DNA from: Paenibacillus sp. V4I7
GTDB lineage: Bacteria; Bacillota; Bacilli; Paenibacillales; NBRC-103111
DNA length: 64,000 bases
Direction: 5' to 3'
Assembly: GCF_030817275.1 (NCBI RefSeq)
Contig: NZ_JAUSZD010000002.1
Location: forward strand, 6,990,001 to 7,054,000
The notes beneath the pieces were generated by a model. That model was given only the letters and a program-made list of their open reading frames with translations. It was not told the DNA's origin and searched no databases. The translations under genes and the position numbers were made by a program. Below, one piece after another: positions 1-9,710 of this stretch. Each line of letters opens with the position of its first letter. Positions within the stretch are counted from its first letter, which is position 1.

Positions 1-765
<765 letters not shown>

Positions 766-790
766 TTATTAGTAAAGGGTGCTAAAACCG

Positions 791-816
791 GAAAAAAGCT
801 TCCGAAAGGAAGCTTT
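791..816 (-). terminator. Rho-independent terminator of greA
   Basis: On the minus strand a perfect 9-bp stem (AAAGCTTCC / GGAAGCTTT, loop of four) is followed by a T run, 22 bases past the greA stop. It lies between greA and lysS, so lysS must be reached by readthrough or by its own promoter. Confidence 0.85.
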
Positions 817-837
817 CCAAAGGAATGCGGCTGCACG

Positions 838-1314
838 CTACTTTTTAATATCAATAATTTGATACTGAATGACGCCAGCAGGAACGATAACGTCTACGTT
901 CGCGCCCCTTTGTTTACCTAGAATAGCTCTACCTACAGGGCTTTCATTGGAAATCTTATTCATCAACGGATCGGATTCCGCCGTACCTACGATGTTATAC
1001 TCAACCAAATCGCCGAATTCCAAATCCTTCAGCGTTACGATTGAGCCAACACTCACGGTGTTGGTATCGACATCATCGTTATTAATTATACGCGCATTGC
1101 GCAGCAATTTTTCTAATGTAATGATTCTGCCTTCAATAAAAGCTTGTTCGTTCTTCGCGTCTTCGTATTCTGAGTTCTCACTGATATCGCCATATCCGAT
1201 GGCAACCTTGATTCTCTCAGCCACTTCCCGGCGCTTTACTGATTTCAGATGCTCAAGCTCATCTTCGAGCTTTCTTAAACCTTCTGGTGTAAGAATGACC
1301 TCTTTTTCAGCCAT
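838..1314 (-). CDS. greA: Transcription elongation factor GreA
   Basis: GreA stimulates cleavage of backtracked RNA in the secondary channel of RNA polymerase. The protein has the N-terminal coiled coil (EGLRKLEDELEHLKSVKRRE) with the acidic tip region (YGDISENSEYEDAKNEQ) and the C-terminal FKBP-like domain ending in a typical GreA/GreB C terminus (SPVGRAILGKQRG). The start at 1314 gives 158 residues, the usual family length, and has a GGGAGA site; the in-frame ATG codons at 1335 and 1350 lack one. It is flanked by its own promoter and terminator. In Bacillus subtilis greA is not at this locus, so its place here is a lineage feature. Confidence 0.95.
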   Translation of the reverse strand: MAEKEVILTPEGLRKLEDELEHLKSVKRREVAERIKVAIGYGDISENSEYEDAKNEQAFIEGRIITLEKLLRNARIINNDDVDTNTVSVGSIVTLKDLEFGDLVEYNIVGTAESDPLMNKISNESPVGRAILGKQRGANVDVIVPAGVIQYQIIDIKK

Positions 1315-1485
1315 TTCCAACTGATCTCCCGTCATGTGAAAGATTTTCATATCGTTGAATCGATGCTTCCTGCTAGGAGTTGGGTCTTAAAAGAGCTGAT
1401 TCAAGTAGTATGAATTCACGTTTCTTAAATAAGTTAGTTGCTCGTTTGTCTTTCAATATATGCAGGAACACATTAATATTGACTG

Positions 1486-1514
1486 ATTATATTGCAACGG
1501 TTTCAAAATGTCAA
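1486..1514 (-). promoter_or_regulatory. Consensus sigma-A promoter for greA
   Basis: Read on the minus strand: TTGACA (1514-1509), a 17-bp spacer, then TATAAT (1491-1486), a perfect match to the vegetative consensus. It implies a 5' leader of about 165 bases before greA. No hairpin with a T run was found between dusB and this promoter. Confidence 0.8.
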
Positions 1515-1535
1515 TCTCAACCATAGCTGCATTTT

Positions 1536-2552
1536 TTATTGAAGTACAGCTGATTCTTCAATCGTAGTTGATGATGAATGCGTATATAGATGCTCGACAT
1601 AATCATTCAAAGCTCGCACCATTTCATCACGCTTCAACATCTCCATAAGTGCATCCTTCACACGAGCCGCCCCTGTCATACCCTTGAGGTACCATGCCAA
1701 ATGTTTGCGCATCTCTTTCACAGCAACATGCTCACCCTTAAGAGCAATAAGACGGTCCATGTGTAATATCGCGATACGGATCTTCTCTTCCGGTGTCGGC
1801 TCAGGCGGCAACTCACCATTGGCAAGGTATTGTACGGTACGGTAAAGCATCCAAGGGTTGCCTAATGCGCCGCGCCCAATCATCACGCCATCTACACCCG
1901 TATGGTCTAACATGCGCTTTGCATCCTCAGGTGTCACAACATCACCGTTCCCGATAACGGGAATCGACAGAGCTTGCTTAACATCACGAATGATATCCCA
2001 ATCCGCTTTACCTGTATACAGCTGCTCACGTGTACGACCGTGGACGCTCACTGCACTGCCGCCGCCTCTTTCGACAGCTTTAGCATTTTCTATGGCATAA
2101 ATGTGTTCGGAATCCCAACCGATACGCATCTTCACAGTTACTGGTTTGCTTACTGCCGCAACAACGGTCGCGATCATTTCTTCGATTTTCTCAGGTTGGA
2201 GCAGCCATCTTGCACCCGCGTCACACTTTGTGATTTTCGGGACTGGACAACCCATATTTATATCAATAATGTCTGCATTCGTCTGTTGGTCAACGATTCT
2301 AGCCGCTTGCACAAGCGTCTCGGTATCGCCACCAAAGATTTGCAGACTTAACGGTTTTTCTCGATCATCAACATAAAGCATCTCCATCGAACGGGAATTC
2401 CCGTGAACAATGGCTTTATCACTAACCATTTCTGCACAGACTAAACCTGTACCAAATTCTTTGGCAATGAGTCGGAACGCAGGGTTACAAACGCCCGCCA
2501 TTGGGGCAAGCACGACTTTATTGGGAGCTTCGACATTTCCTATTTTCAGCAC
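1536..2552 (-). CDS. dusB: tRNA-dihydrouridine synthase DusB
   Basis: A flavin enzyme that reduces uridine to dihydrouridine in the D-loop of tRNA. Seen: the N-terminal FMN barrel start APMAGVCNPAFR, the active-site segment NMGCPVPKITKCDAGARW with its conserved Cys, KMRIGWD, SVHGRTREQLYTG and the phosphate-binding GNGDV and GVMIGRGALGNPW. I chose the GTG at 2552 because it follows AGAGGAG and makes the N terminus align with known DusB proteins. An ATG at 2573 overlaps the yazB stop (ATGA) but has no ribosome site. It follows yazB in the folate operon as in B. subtilis (yacF). Confidence 0.93.
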   Translation of the reverse strand: MLKIGNVEAPNKVVLAPMAGVCNPAFRLIAKEFGTGLVCAEMVSDKAIVHGNSRSMEMLYVDDREKPLSLQIFGGDTETLVQAARIVDQQTNADIIDINMGCPVPKITKCDAGARWLLQPEKIEEMIATVVAAVSKPVTVKMRIGWDSEHIYAIENAKAVERGGGSAVSVHGRTREQLYTGKADWDIIRDVKQALSIPVIGNGDVVTPEDAKRMLDHTGVDGVMIGRGALGNPWMLYRTVQYLANGELPPEPTPEEKIRIAILHMDRLIALKGEHVAVKEMRKHLAWYLKGMTGAARVKDALMEMLKRDEMVRALNDYVEHLYTHSSSTTIEESAVLQ

Positions 2553-2569
2553 CGAAGATTCCACTCCTC

Positions 2570-2782
2570 TCATCTCGCAACCGTTGCGACTAACTCATCC
2601 GGTTCAATATTTAAAACTTGCGAGATTTTATTTATTATTTTGGTATCCGGTTTACGCGTACCTCTTTCAATAGCACCTAAGATGGCAATAGACACACCAA
2701 GTAAATCAGCTAATTCGTTCTGAGTGTACCCTTTTAACTTACGAAAAGCGCGTATACGCTGAGCTACTGAGCTTTTTTCCAT
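2570..2782 (-). CDS. yazB: Small XRE-type helix-turn-helix protein YazB
   Basis: A 70-residue DNA-binding protein that is little more than one XRE/Cro HTH domain (residues 7-61: IRAFRKLKGYTQNELADLLG, then IERGTRKPDTKIINKIS). It has no sensor domain. A gene of this type lies between folK and dusB in many Bacillales, and the target is not known. It overlaps folK by 19 bases and the possible upstream dusB start by 4, so it is translated as part of the folate operon. Confidence 0.85.
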   Translation of the reverse strand: MEKSSVAQRIRAFRKLKGYTQNELADLLGVSIAILGAIERGTRKPDTKIINKISQVLNIEPDELVATVAR

Positions 2783-3279
2783 AGGATGACGCCTTCCTTT
2801 CCTTCCAGTTTCTCCAAATGCGCGGAGATGAATTCAAATGCAGCATCTTGTCGCTTGTAGAGAACCTCAGTGAGAGGAACTAATACAAAAGCCCGCTCAT
2901 GCATCCGCGGATGCGGAATGATCAAGTCGGGGGTTGTAAGCTGATGGTCGCCGTAAAGGAGTAAATCCAAGTCGATCGTTCTCGGGCCCCAGCGCAAGTC
3001 GCGCGTTCGACCCAGTCTTTTCTCGATGGCAAGCATAGTGAACAACAACTCTTCTGCAGGTAAAACGGTGATGATTTGAATAACCATATTAAGAAAAGCA
3101 GATTGATCAACATAGCCAACCGGTTCGGTTTCGTAGATGCTGGATAATCCAGTCACCGTTATGCCCGATTCCTGATTCAGCGCTGTAATCGCATCCTGCA
3201 AATAGTGTTCACGATCATCTATATTGGATCCCAATGCGACATAAGCTATCGTGCCTTGTTCTCGTTCTTCGGCTGTCAT
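2764..3279 (-). CDS. folK: 6-hydroxymethyl-dihydropterin pyrophosphokinase
   Basis: Transfers pyrophosphate from ATP to hydroxymethyl-dihydropterin, the step before dihydropteroate synthase. Motifs: VALGSNIDDRE near the N terminus, YETEPVGY, the ATP loop R-rich stretch (RLGRTRDLRWGPRTIDLDLLLYG) and IIPHPRMHERAFVLVPL. At 171 residues it has the usual length. The ATG overlaps the folB stop codon (ATGA), giving translational coupling. Confidence 0.95.
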   Translation of the reverse strand: MTAEEREQGTIAYVALGSNIDDREHYLQDAITALNQESGITVTGLSSIYETEPVGYVDQSAFLNMVIQIITVLPAEELLFTMLAIEKRLGRTRDLRWGPRTIDLDLLLYGDHQLTTPDLIIPHPRMHERAFVLVPLTEVLYKRQDAAFEFISAHLEKLEGKEGVILWKKAQ

Positions 3280-3644
3280 TCATTTGCCCGCTTTCGGTTA
3301 ATCTCTACAGTTACCCCGTCAAAAAATACGGCAAAGGGCGGATGCGGCTTAATGACGCGAACCGTCACTGCATTGATACTAGTATAAGTATGCAGCAGCT
3401 CGGATGCAATATTTTCTGCTAAAGCCTCAATTAATTTGTAAGTACGACCTTCCACAACCTCTTTGACTTTGAAAAATACTTCCCCGTAATTAACCGTATC
3501 ATCCAGATGATCCGACTTGCCCGGCTTGTCCAGCGGAAGTATAAGCTCTACATCTACATAAAAGCGTTGACCAAGCTTATTCTCTTCCGGAAAAACACCA
3601 TGATTACCAAAGAACTGCATGCGGGAGAGTGTTATTTTATCCAA
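3276..3644 (-). CDS. folB: Dihydroneopterin aldolase
   Basis: Cleaves dihydroneopterin to the hydroxymethyl-dihydropterin used by FolK. Seen: FFGNHGVFPEENKLGQRF, typical of the family N terminus, the conserved Tyr of VNYGEVF, LIEALAENIA and the C-terminal VRVIKPHPP with the catalytic Lys. I chose a TTG start at 3644: it lies 8 bases after GGAGG and gives MDKITLSRMQFFG, which aligns with B. subtilis FolB. The longer frame from 3659 also begins with TTG but has no ribosome site. Product 122 residues. Confidence 0.93.
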   Translation of the reverse strand: MDKITLSRMQFFGNHGVFPEENKLGQRFYVDVELILPLDKPGKSDHLDDTVNYGEVFFKVKEVVEGRTYKLIEALAENIASELLHTYTSINAVTVRVIKPHPPFAVFFDGVTVEINRKRANE

Positions 3645-3662
3645 TATAAGAGCCTCCAAAAT

Positions 3663-4487
3663 TTAGGTTAACTGCGAACGAATGATGGCATCAGTCATAA
3701 CCGCTAAACGTTTCATCGCTTGAATATCGTGTACTCTGATCATCCCACAGCCTTGGGCAATTCCAAGCACCACGGTCGATGCAGTTCCTTCCAGACGTTC
3801 CTCAGGAGGCAGATTGAGCGTTAGGCCAATGACGCTTTTACGGGACGTACCTAAAAGGACCGGATATCCGAGATCAACAATCGCACGCAGATGATTCATG
3901 AGGAACAAATTCTGCTCGTAGGTTTTGGCAAATCCGATGCCTGGATCTAAAATAATACGCTCTTCCCGAACGCCAACTTCTCTTGCTTGATTCGCATAGA
4001 GCTGTAAGTCTGTAGTAACGTCACGGAGAAAATCAGAATAAGTCGGGTTCACACGGTTATGCGTAATGATAAATGGACAATCGTAACTGGCCGCTACTTC
4101 TGCCATTCGAACGTCGGCTTGGCCGCCCCAAACATCATTGATGATATGCGCCCCCGCTTCTAATGCTTGCTTCGCGACCTCCGCTTTGTAAGTATCTATA
4201 GAAATAGGAATGTTTACTTCCTTACTTATTGCCTCAATGACCGGAATAACCCTTTGCAGTTCTTCTTCTTGTGTGACCTTGGCAAAGCCCGGTCGGGTCG
4301 ATTCTCCCCCGATATCAATGATATCAGCACCTTCAGCCACCATTTGGCGAGCTCTGCGCACCGCGTCCTCTACCCTTACGTAATTCCCGCCGTCCGAGAA
4401 GGAGTCCGGGGTTACGTTTAATATGCCCATAATGATCGTTCGATCACCAATGGGCAGCTCATGTCCTCTACAGGATAACACTTTCAT
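3663..4487 (-). CDS. folP: Dihydropteroate synthase
   Basis: Joins p-aminobenzoate to the pterin pyrophosphate and is the sulfonamide target. A TIM barrel of 274 residues with the signature loops IMGILNVTPDSFSDGG, IDIGGESTRPGF, ISIDTYKAEVA, INDVWGG, ILDPGIGFAKTYEQN, LLGTSRKSVIG and C-terminal IRVHDI. It sits between pabC and folB in one operon, so the genes supplying p-aminobenzoate and those using it are transcribed together. Confidence 0.96.
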   Translation of the reverse strand: MKVLSCRGHELPIGDRTIIMGILNVTPDSFSDGGNYVRVEDAVRRARQMVAEGADIIDIGGESTRPGFAKVTQEEELQRVIPVIEAISKEVNIPISIDTYKAEVAKQALEAGAHIINDVWGGQADVRMAEVAASYDCPFIITHNRVNPTYSDFLRDVTTDLQLYANQAREVGVREERIILDPGIGFAKTYEQNLFLMNHLRAIVDLGYPVLLGTSRKSVIGLTLNLPPEERLEGTASTVVLGIAQGCGMIRVHDIQAMKRLAVMTDAIIRSQLT

Positions 4488-4516
4488 TACCGTTCACTTC
4501 CTGTTGTTATCAGATG

Positions 4517-5374
4517 TTAGTTATAAAGCTCGCTAAGTTGGCGGGTTATCGGACCTACAATGCCACTTCCAACGGCGTGAGATTGTCCACTGGGTGTGAA
4601 CAAAGTCGTAATGGGTACGATCTCTTGTATGGAATTAACGAGAAAAACCTCATCGGCTTCCATGAGATCTTCCCATCTGTAGAGGCCACCCTGCGTTGGA
4701 ATTTGCTGCTGCTGTGCCAGCTGTAACACATAAGCCCTTGTGATGCCTGGTAAGATGCCTGTATCCAGTGATGGCGTATAACAGACTTTATCCTTTATGA
4801 AAAAGATGTTGCTCACGATGCCTTCAGCTACGTAGCCTTCTTCGGTCAGCATCAGGCCTTCTGCACCAACTGCCCAGGCATACTGCTGTAATTCTCTTTT
4901 GGCCAAGATATTGTTCATATAGTGAAAGGACTTGAATCGGTATAGACCCTCCGGTGTATTACGAGGCAGCTTCAGCAGCTGCAGCGCTTTGCCCTGTTTA
5001 TAGATCTTCTCGTCCCTTGGTGTAAGCGGCTTGATGTAAATGATCTCTGTCGGATTTTGATAGACGCCTGATGGCAGCCCAAGAATATCAATTCCGGCCG
5101 ATACGGAGTAGCGGATATACGCATCCTCGAGGTTATTGGCTTTAAGCAGCTCATCAATCAGACGCTGAATGTGCGCAAGGTCTGGCTCATAGCCAATCCC
5201 AAGCTCACGGCAGCCCTCTGTGAGACGCCTAAGATGCTCGGGCAGCAGGAACGGTTCTTTCTTATAGGTGCGAAATGTCTCAAAAAGGCCGAGGCCGTAA
5301 AGAAAGCCGTGATCGTAAACCGAGACCACAGCTTCCTTATCATCCGTTAGAATCCCATTGACGCTAATAATCAT
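4517..5374 (-). CDS. pabC: Aminodeoxychorismate lyase, PLP-dependent
   Basis: Converts aminodeoxychorismate to p-aminobenzoate and pyruvate. Fold type IV aminotransferase of 285 residues: DHGFLYGLGLFETFRTY, then FKSFHYMNNILAKREL with the PLP lysine, EGLMLTEEGYVAEGIVSNIFF, TPSLDTGILPGITR and DEVFLVNSIQEIVPI. Branched-chain or D-amino acid aminotransferases share this fold, but the pabB-pabA-pabC-folP context settles the assignment. It starts 3 bases after pabA. Confidence 0.93.
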   Translation of the reverse strand: MIISVNGILTDDKEAVVSVYDHGFLYGLGLFETFRTYKKEPFLLPEHLRRLTEGCRELGIGYEPDLAHIQRLIDELLKANNLEDAYIRYSVSAGIDILGLPSGVYQNPTEIIYIKPLTPRDEKIYKQGKALQLLKLPRNTPEGLYRFKSFHYMNNILAKRELQQYAWAVGAEGLMLTEEGYVAEGIVSNIFFIKDKVCYTPSLDTGILPGITRAYVLQLAQQQQIPTQGGLYRWEDLMEADEVFLVNSIQEIVPITTLFTPSGQSHAVGSGIVGPITRQLSELYN

Positions 5375-5377
5375 AAA

Positions 5378-5959
5378 TTAAACTCCTGCTTTGGCCGTGC
5401 GGCGAAGAAAATTCCGTAGGATCTGATGACCGTGCTGAGTAATGATCGATTCTGGGTGGAACTGCACACCTTCAATCGCATATTCCTTATGGCGTAATGC
5501 CATAATTTCACCCTCTGCAGTGCGTGCACTTACTTCTAAGCAATCAGGCAGCGTCTCGGTTTTGACGATTAAGGAATGATACCGAGTCGCTACAAAAGGG
5601 GATGGTAGCCCTTCGAACAAGGTTTTACCATCATGGAAAATCTCTGAGGTTTTACCGTGCATTAAGCGCTCTGCGCGAATGACATCGCCGCCAAAAGCTT
5701 GACCAATGGATTGATGGCCTAGACAGACGCCGAAGATGGGGACTTTACCCTTGAAATGGTCGATAAGTGATAAGCTAATTCCGGCTTCATTCGGTGTGCA
5801 AGGACCCGGAGATATTAAAATATGATCCGGTGATAGAGCCTCAACGCCAGCTAAATCAATTTCGTCATTGCGATGAACGATGACTTCTTCACCGATCTCC
5901 CCCAAATATTGGACGAGGTTGTACGTAAACGAATCATAATTATCAATCACTAAAATCAT
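5378..5959 (-). CDS. pabA: Aminodeoxychorismate/anthranilate synthase glutamine amidotransferase
   Basis: Supplies ammonia from glutamine to PabB, and in Bacillales often also to TrpE. Class I amidotransferase of 193 residues: [29 protein letters not shown], the nucleophile Cys in [16 protein letters not shown] and the His-Glu pair in VQFHPESI. In B. subtilis the TRAP protein controls this gene through spaced GAG/UAG triplets at the ribosome site; no such triplet series is present here. A short hairpin (AGCCCT GCT AGGGCT, 5979-5993) sits just before the ribosome site. Confidence 0.95.
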   Translation of the reverse strand: MILVIDNYDSFTYNLVQYLGEIGEEVIVHRNDEIDLAGVEALSPDHILISPGPCTPNEAGISLSLIDHFKGKVPIFGVCLGHQSIGQAFGGDVIRAERLMHGKTSEIFHDGKTLFEGLPSPFVATRYHSLIVKTETLPDCLEVSARTAEGEIMALRHKEYAIEGVQFHPESIITQHGHQILRNFLRRTAKAGV

Positions 5960-5992
5960 TCTAAGCTCCCCTTTCGTCAGCCCTGCTAGGGC

Positions 5993-7552
5993 TTAAGCTC
6001 GGCTCATGCTCCGCTCGCTATATTCTATGGCTTTCCACATCGCTTTGGCTTTATTCAAGGATTCAATGTACTCACGTTCGGGTATGGAATCAATAACGAT
6101 ACCAGCCCCTGCTTGAATATGACCCATCCCTTGAACGGCTACAAGCGTCCGTATAATAATATTAAATTCCATATTTCCATTATAGTCAATCCACCCCATG
6201 GATCCTGTATAGGGTCCGCGGCGAACCGGCTCTAATTCTTCAATAATTTCCATGGTGCGAATCTTTGGAGCGCCTGTTATCGTGCCTCCAGGGAAGGTCG
6301 CAGCAATGACATCATAAGCGTCCTTCCCCTCTGCGAGCTCGCCGACGACTTCCGAGACGATATGCATCACATGGGAGTAGTATTCGATGACCATGAAGTC
6401 TTTCACATGGACGGAGCCATACTTCGAGATGCGGCCAAGATCGTTGCGCTCGAGATCGACCAGCATGACGTGCTCGGCACGCTCTTTGTCGTTGTCGATG
6501 AGCTCACCGGCTAGGCGTAGGTCATCCTGCTCGTCCTTGCCGCGCGGGCGCGTGCCAGCGATAGGACGCGTCCGCAGGATACCGTCCTCAAGCTGCACGA
6601 GCAGCTCCGGCGAGCCGGAGACGAGGGCGAAGCCTGCGAAGCGCAGCAAGCCCATGTAAGGCGAGGGATTGACGATGCGCAGCGCCTCGTAGATCTCCTC
6701 CGGCGTCGTGCGCAGCTGCCGGCTCTGTCTAACGGACAAGTTGACTTGGAACACGTCACCTTGGGAGATGTAGGCTTGGATGCGCTGCACCGCCGCGATG
6801 TAATCGGCTTTGCCGAAGGCAGGCTGAATGCCTGCGATGTTCTCGACGTCGATGTGCAGCTGCTCACGCGCGATCGCCGGTTGCTTCGTACCGCCCAGGT
6901 GCGAGCCTGACCAGCTGCTGGAACGGATCGCATGCCAGCGAGTGAGCATCGCCTCGGCCTCAGCGTGCGCCTGTGCGTAAAGCTGCCGGAGATAAGTGTC
7001 ATCGGCTGCTCGGCTCTGCCCAAGCGGCATATGCACCGCAATGTACAGGCTCTTATCGATATGATCCAAGGTCCAAACTTGATCATACATAGCGAAGCTA
7101 TAATCCGGAATCGGCAAGTCATTTGCCGCTTGCTCCTGGAGTTTCTCAATGGTGCGAATCACGTCATAGCTCCAATAACCTACACAGCCGCCAAGAAACT
7201 TAGGGGCCCCTTCGACTTTAGGGCTATGATAAGCTGACATCCATTGCTTCACAATATCGAGCGGCTTACCATGCAGACGCGATACTTCCGGCTTGCTGAT
7301 ATGACTTTTATTGATCATCGTCATTTCCGCATCCAAACCGTATCCATGAACGGTAGAAAACGGCTGTAAACCGAAGCACGTGTAACGCCCCCCTTTGCCG
7401 CTTTCTAGAACAAAGGAATCAGGTGCGGCTTCTTTCCACGCTTCTTGCCAAGAAGCGATCCGGTCGTCGGCAAGTCCCAGTTTAATGACATAAGGCAGCA
7501 TCGTATACGTGGAGGACCAATTACGCCATTGCTCTACTGTTGTTAGGATCAT
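5993..7552 (-). CDS. pabB: Aminodeoxychorismate synthase, component I
   Basis: Aminates chorismate to aminodeoxychorismate with ammonia from PabA. The 519-residue protein has an N-terminal anthranilate-synthase-I-like domain (KFLGGCVGYWSYDVIRTIE) and the chorismate-binding domain: YIAAVQRIQAYISQGDVFQV, LVSGSPELLVQ, TRPIAGTRPRG, ELIDNDKERAEHVMLVDLER, FPGGTITGAPKIRTMEII and GSMGWIDYNGNMEFNIIIRT. It could be taken for TrpE, but the pabA-pabC-folP neighbours support PabB. Bases 6400-6950 are clearly richer in GC than the surroundings. Confidence 0.93.
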   Translation of the reverse strand: MILTTVEQWRNWSSTYTMLPYVIKLGLADDRIASWQEAWKEAAPDSFVLESGKGGRYTCFGLQPFSTVHGYGLDAEMTMINKSHISKPEVSRLHGKPLDIVKQWMSAYHSPKVEGAPKFLGGCVGYWSYDVIRTIEKLQEQAANDLPIPDYSFAMYDQVWTLDHIDKSLYIAVHMPLGQSRAADDTYLRQLYAQAHAEAEAMLTRWHAIRSSSWSGSHLGGTKQPAIAREQLHIDVENIAGIQPAFGKADYIAAVQRIQAYISQGDVFQVNLSVRQSRQLRTTPEEIYEALRIVNPSPYMGLLRFAGFALVSGSPELLVQLEDGILRTRPIAGTRPRGKDEQDDLRLAGELIDNDKERAEHVMLVDLERNDLGRISKYGSVHVKDFMVIEYYSHVMHIVSEVVGELAEGKDAYDVIAATFPGGTITGAPKIRTMEIIEELEPVRRGPYTGSMGWIDYNGNMEFNIIIRTLVAVQGMGHIQAGAGIVIDSIPEREYIESLNKAKAMWKAIEYSERSMSRA

Positions 7553-7617
7553 ACTATCCCTCCTTCCTGTGACATCCGATGATTAGTTGTCCATTAGTAT
7601 ACTCCAACCTTTCACAG

Positions 7618-7650
7618 AAAAAAAGCCCCCAGCTGCAGCAGCTGGAGGCT
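7618..7650 (-). terminator. Terminator of cysK
   Basis: Minus strand: 11-bp stem GCCTCCAGCTG / CAGCTGGGGGC with a 3-base loop, followed by seven or more T, 19 bases past the cysK stop. It separates cysK from the pab-fol operon. Confidence 0.9.
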
Positions 7651-7668
7651 CGTTCGTAGCAAGTAATC

Positions 7669-8610
7669 TTATTGCTCTTCGAATTGATACAGTGGCGTAG
7701 AAAGGTAACGCTCACCGTTACTTGGAATCACAGCAACTACACGTTTGCCTGCGCCAAGTTCTTTAGCAACTTTAAGCGCTGCAAAAATCGCTGCACCTGA
7801 GGAGATACCACCAAGGATACCTTCTTCTTTGGCTACACGGCGTGAAGTTTCGAAAGCATCTTCGTTTTCAACGGCAATAATTTCGTCGTAGATGCTTGTG
7901 TTCAGAATGTCTGGAACAAAGCCTGCGCCGATCCCTTGAATTTTATGAGGACCTGGCTTGCCGCCGGAAAGTACCGGGGATGCAGCAGGTTCAATGGCAT
8001 AAATCTTGATGTTCGGGAAGTTTTCTTTCAGTACGCCACCTGCGCCTGTAATAGTTCCGCCCGTACCGATACCCGAAATAAAAGCGTCCAATTTGCCATC
8101 ATGAGCATTAATGGCTTCAACGATTTCCGGACCTGTTGTTTCACGGTGAACCTTCACGTTTGCTAGGTTTTTGAATTGTTGCGGGATGAAATAGGAAGGA
8201 TTCTCTGCTTGAAGCTCCTCAGCACGTTTGATCGCGCCTTTCATTCCTTCTGCTCCTGGCGTCAGAACCAGCTGAGCTCCATAGGCGCGAAGCAGGTTGC
8301 GTCTTTCCAAAGACATCGTTTCCGGCATAACCAGAATCGCCTTATATCCTTTTGCAGCTGCTACTAAAGCTATTCCGATTCCTGTGTTACCGCTAGTTGG
8401 CTCAATAATCGTATCGCCTGGCTTCAATTCACCTTCTTGCTCAGCCACTTCGATCATGGAGATAGCAATACGGTCTTTTACGCTGGCACCTGGATTTTGG
8501 TACTCGAGTTTCACATAAATCTCTGCGCTTCCTTCCGGAACAACGCGGTTTAAACGAACAAGTGGTGTATCGCCAATCAAATCTGTAATGCTTTGTACTA
8601 ATCTTGCCAT
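7669..8610 (-). CDS. cysK: Cysteine synthase (O-acetylserine thiol-lyase)
   Basis: Makes cysteine from O-acetylserine and sulfide with PLP. Motifs: [14 protein letters not shown], the PLP lysine in [13 protein letters not shown], the substrate loop [12 protein letters not shown], and the phosphate-binding [13 protein letters not shown]. The ATG at 8610 ([14 protein letters not shown]) follows GGAGGGG; an upstream in-frame start at 8640 gives ten extra residues that overlap this site and is unlikely. It is monocistronic, with its own promoter and terminator. Confidence 0.96.
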   Translation of the reverse strand: MARLVQSITDLIGDTPLVRLNRVVPEGSAEIYVKLEYQNPGASVKDRIAISMIEVAEQEGELKPGDTIIEPTSGNTGIGIALVAAAKGYKAILVMPETMSLERRNLLRAYGAQLVLTPGAEGMKGAIKRAEELQAENPSYFIPQQFKNLANVKVHRETTGPEIVEAINAHDGKLDAFISGIGTGGTITGAGGVLKENFPNIKIYAIEPAASPVLSGGKPGPHKIQGIGAGFVPDILNTSIYDEIIAVENEDAFETSRRVAKEEGILGGISSGAAIFAALKVAKELGAGKRVVAVIPSNGERYLSTPLYQFEEQ

Positions 8611-8642
8611 ACTTTTTTCCCCTCCAGGTTGAATAATCAATG

Positions 8643-8667
8643 ATTTCCGAGTTAACTAGTCGGTATT
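8643..8667. promoter_or_regulatory. Dyad operator between cysK promoter and start (CymR-like, tentative)
   Basis: ATTTCCGA-N9-TCGGTATT is an imperfect inverted repeat about 10 bases downstream of the -10 box. A dyad of ATnCC/GGnAT type in front of cysK suggests the cysteine repressor CymR, but the spacer differs from the usual CymR site and no other site is available here for comparison. Confidence 0.4.
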
Positions 8668-8676
8668 AATACATTC

Positions 8677-8705
8677 ATCTTATCAATGCACTTACTGGTT
8701 GTCAA
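8677..8705 (-). promoter_or_regulatory. Sigma-A promoter of cysK
   Basis: Minus strand TTGACA (8705-8700), 17-bp spacer, TAAGAT (8682-8677). It lies directly upstream of the dyad and about 70 bases before the cysK start. Confidence 0.7.
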
Positions 8706-8723
8706 CCATATTTTCACAGAATG

Positions 8724-9674
8724 TCAACGCAATTGAGGGTCAAGAATGCTAACCTTCCATTTCCCTCGAAGCTGCTGCACATAATCCTTAAGAGGTGGCG
8801 CTTCCCGAAGCGCTAGCTCTCTCCGCACATTTTCTCGAACGAAAACAAGATCTGGATTTACTTTCTCTCGCCGATTTATCAGCTTCACAATCGCGAATCC
8901 TTGTGGCAGAGGGACTGGCTTACTTACTTCTCCAACCTTCAGCAATTTCGCCGCTTCAAGAACGGGAGCAGCAACAAAGGGATCGTCTCCTTCAATCCAG
9001 CCCAAATCACCGCCGGTGTTATTGGTTGCATCATCTAGGGAACGATCTCTGGCAAGAGTCGCAAAACTCTCTCCTTTCGCCAGCTCCGCAATGACTTTAT
9101 TCGCTTGATCCTTGGTTGACACGATAATTTGAAGGATATTATATTCGGTATCTTGCTTGAATTCATCGGCATGCGTCATCATATAGTCTTCTACCTGAGC
9201 ATCCGTTATCTGAATATGTTTGGTTGCGAGCTTCTCAAGTAACAGCTTATTGGTTACATCTTCCTTGATTTCTTGCTCTGACAATCCTAACTGATTTTGC
9301 ATGGATGCATAAAATTGTTGCTCACTCTCATAACCTTGCTGCATCCGTTTCAACTCACGGTTCAACTCCGCGCTTCCAATCGAAATCCCCGTCTCGTTAC
9401 CTTCTAGACGTATCACTTCACGATCCAACATTTGACCCAGCAGTTCTGCCCCATAATGACGTTCAAGAGCTGTTTGAAGCTCCAGAATGGTCATCTCACG
9501 ATTTCCAACTTTGGCGACTACCCGATCATTCTTCTGCTCACCCTGCTTCTCAGGTTCTGGTGGTTGACTTGGTTCTGATTGGTTTATGGTATGGGTGACC
9601 AGCAAGGATGCGAGCACGAGATTACCTACAGCCATCACGATAATGACTCCCCACAATCGCTTCACGTTCTGCAT
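8724..9674 (-). CDS. yacD: Membrane-anchored parvulin-type peptidyl-prolyl isomerase YacD
   Basis: An extracytoplasmic folding factor related to PrsA/SurA. Residues 8-30 form one hydrophobic segment (WGVIIVMAVGNLVLASLLV) without a lipobox, so it is probably an N-terminal membrane anchor. A SurA-like helical region follows (DRVVAKVGNREMTILELQTAL), then the parvulin domain at about residues 178-270 (YNILQIIVSTKDQANKVIAEL, GGDLGWIEGD, PLPQGFAIVKLINRRE). The position between hslO and cysK is that of B. subtilis yacD. It differs from the PrsA lipoprotein encoded at 36409. Confidence 0.87.
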   Translation of the reverse strand: MQNVKRLWGVIIVMAVGNLVLASLLVTHTINQSEPSQPPEPEKQGEQKNDRVVAKVGNREMTILELQTALERHYGAELLGQMLDREVIRLEGNETGISIGSAELNRELKRMQQGYESEQQFYASMQNQLGLSEQEIKEDVTNKLLLEKLATKHIQITDAQVEDYMMTHADEFKQDTEYNILQIIVSTKDQANKVIAELAKGESFATLARDRSLDDATNNTGGDLGWIEGDDPFVAAPVLEAAKLLKVGEVSKPVPLPQGFAIVKLINRREKVNPDLVFVRENVRRELALREAPPLKDYVQQLRGKWKVSILDPQLR

Positions 9675-9710
9675 CCTGACTCCCTCTTTACATCTATAAT
9701 GCTGCTTGCT

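Noticed and set aside
869-1324. Long open frame on the plus strand opposite greA
   Set aside because: It is a mirror of greA codon structure; no ribosome site, and composition is Ser-rich as expected for an antisense frame.
5960-5992. TRAP-type attenuation site before pabA
   Set aside because: No series of GAG/UAG triplets is present; only a short hairpin.
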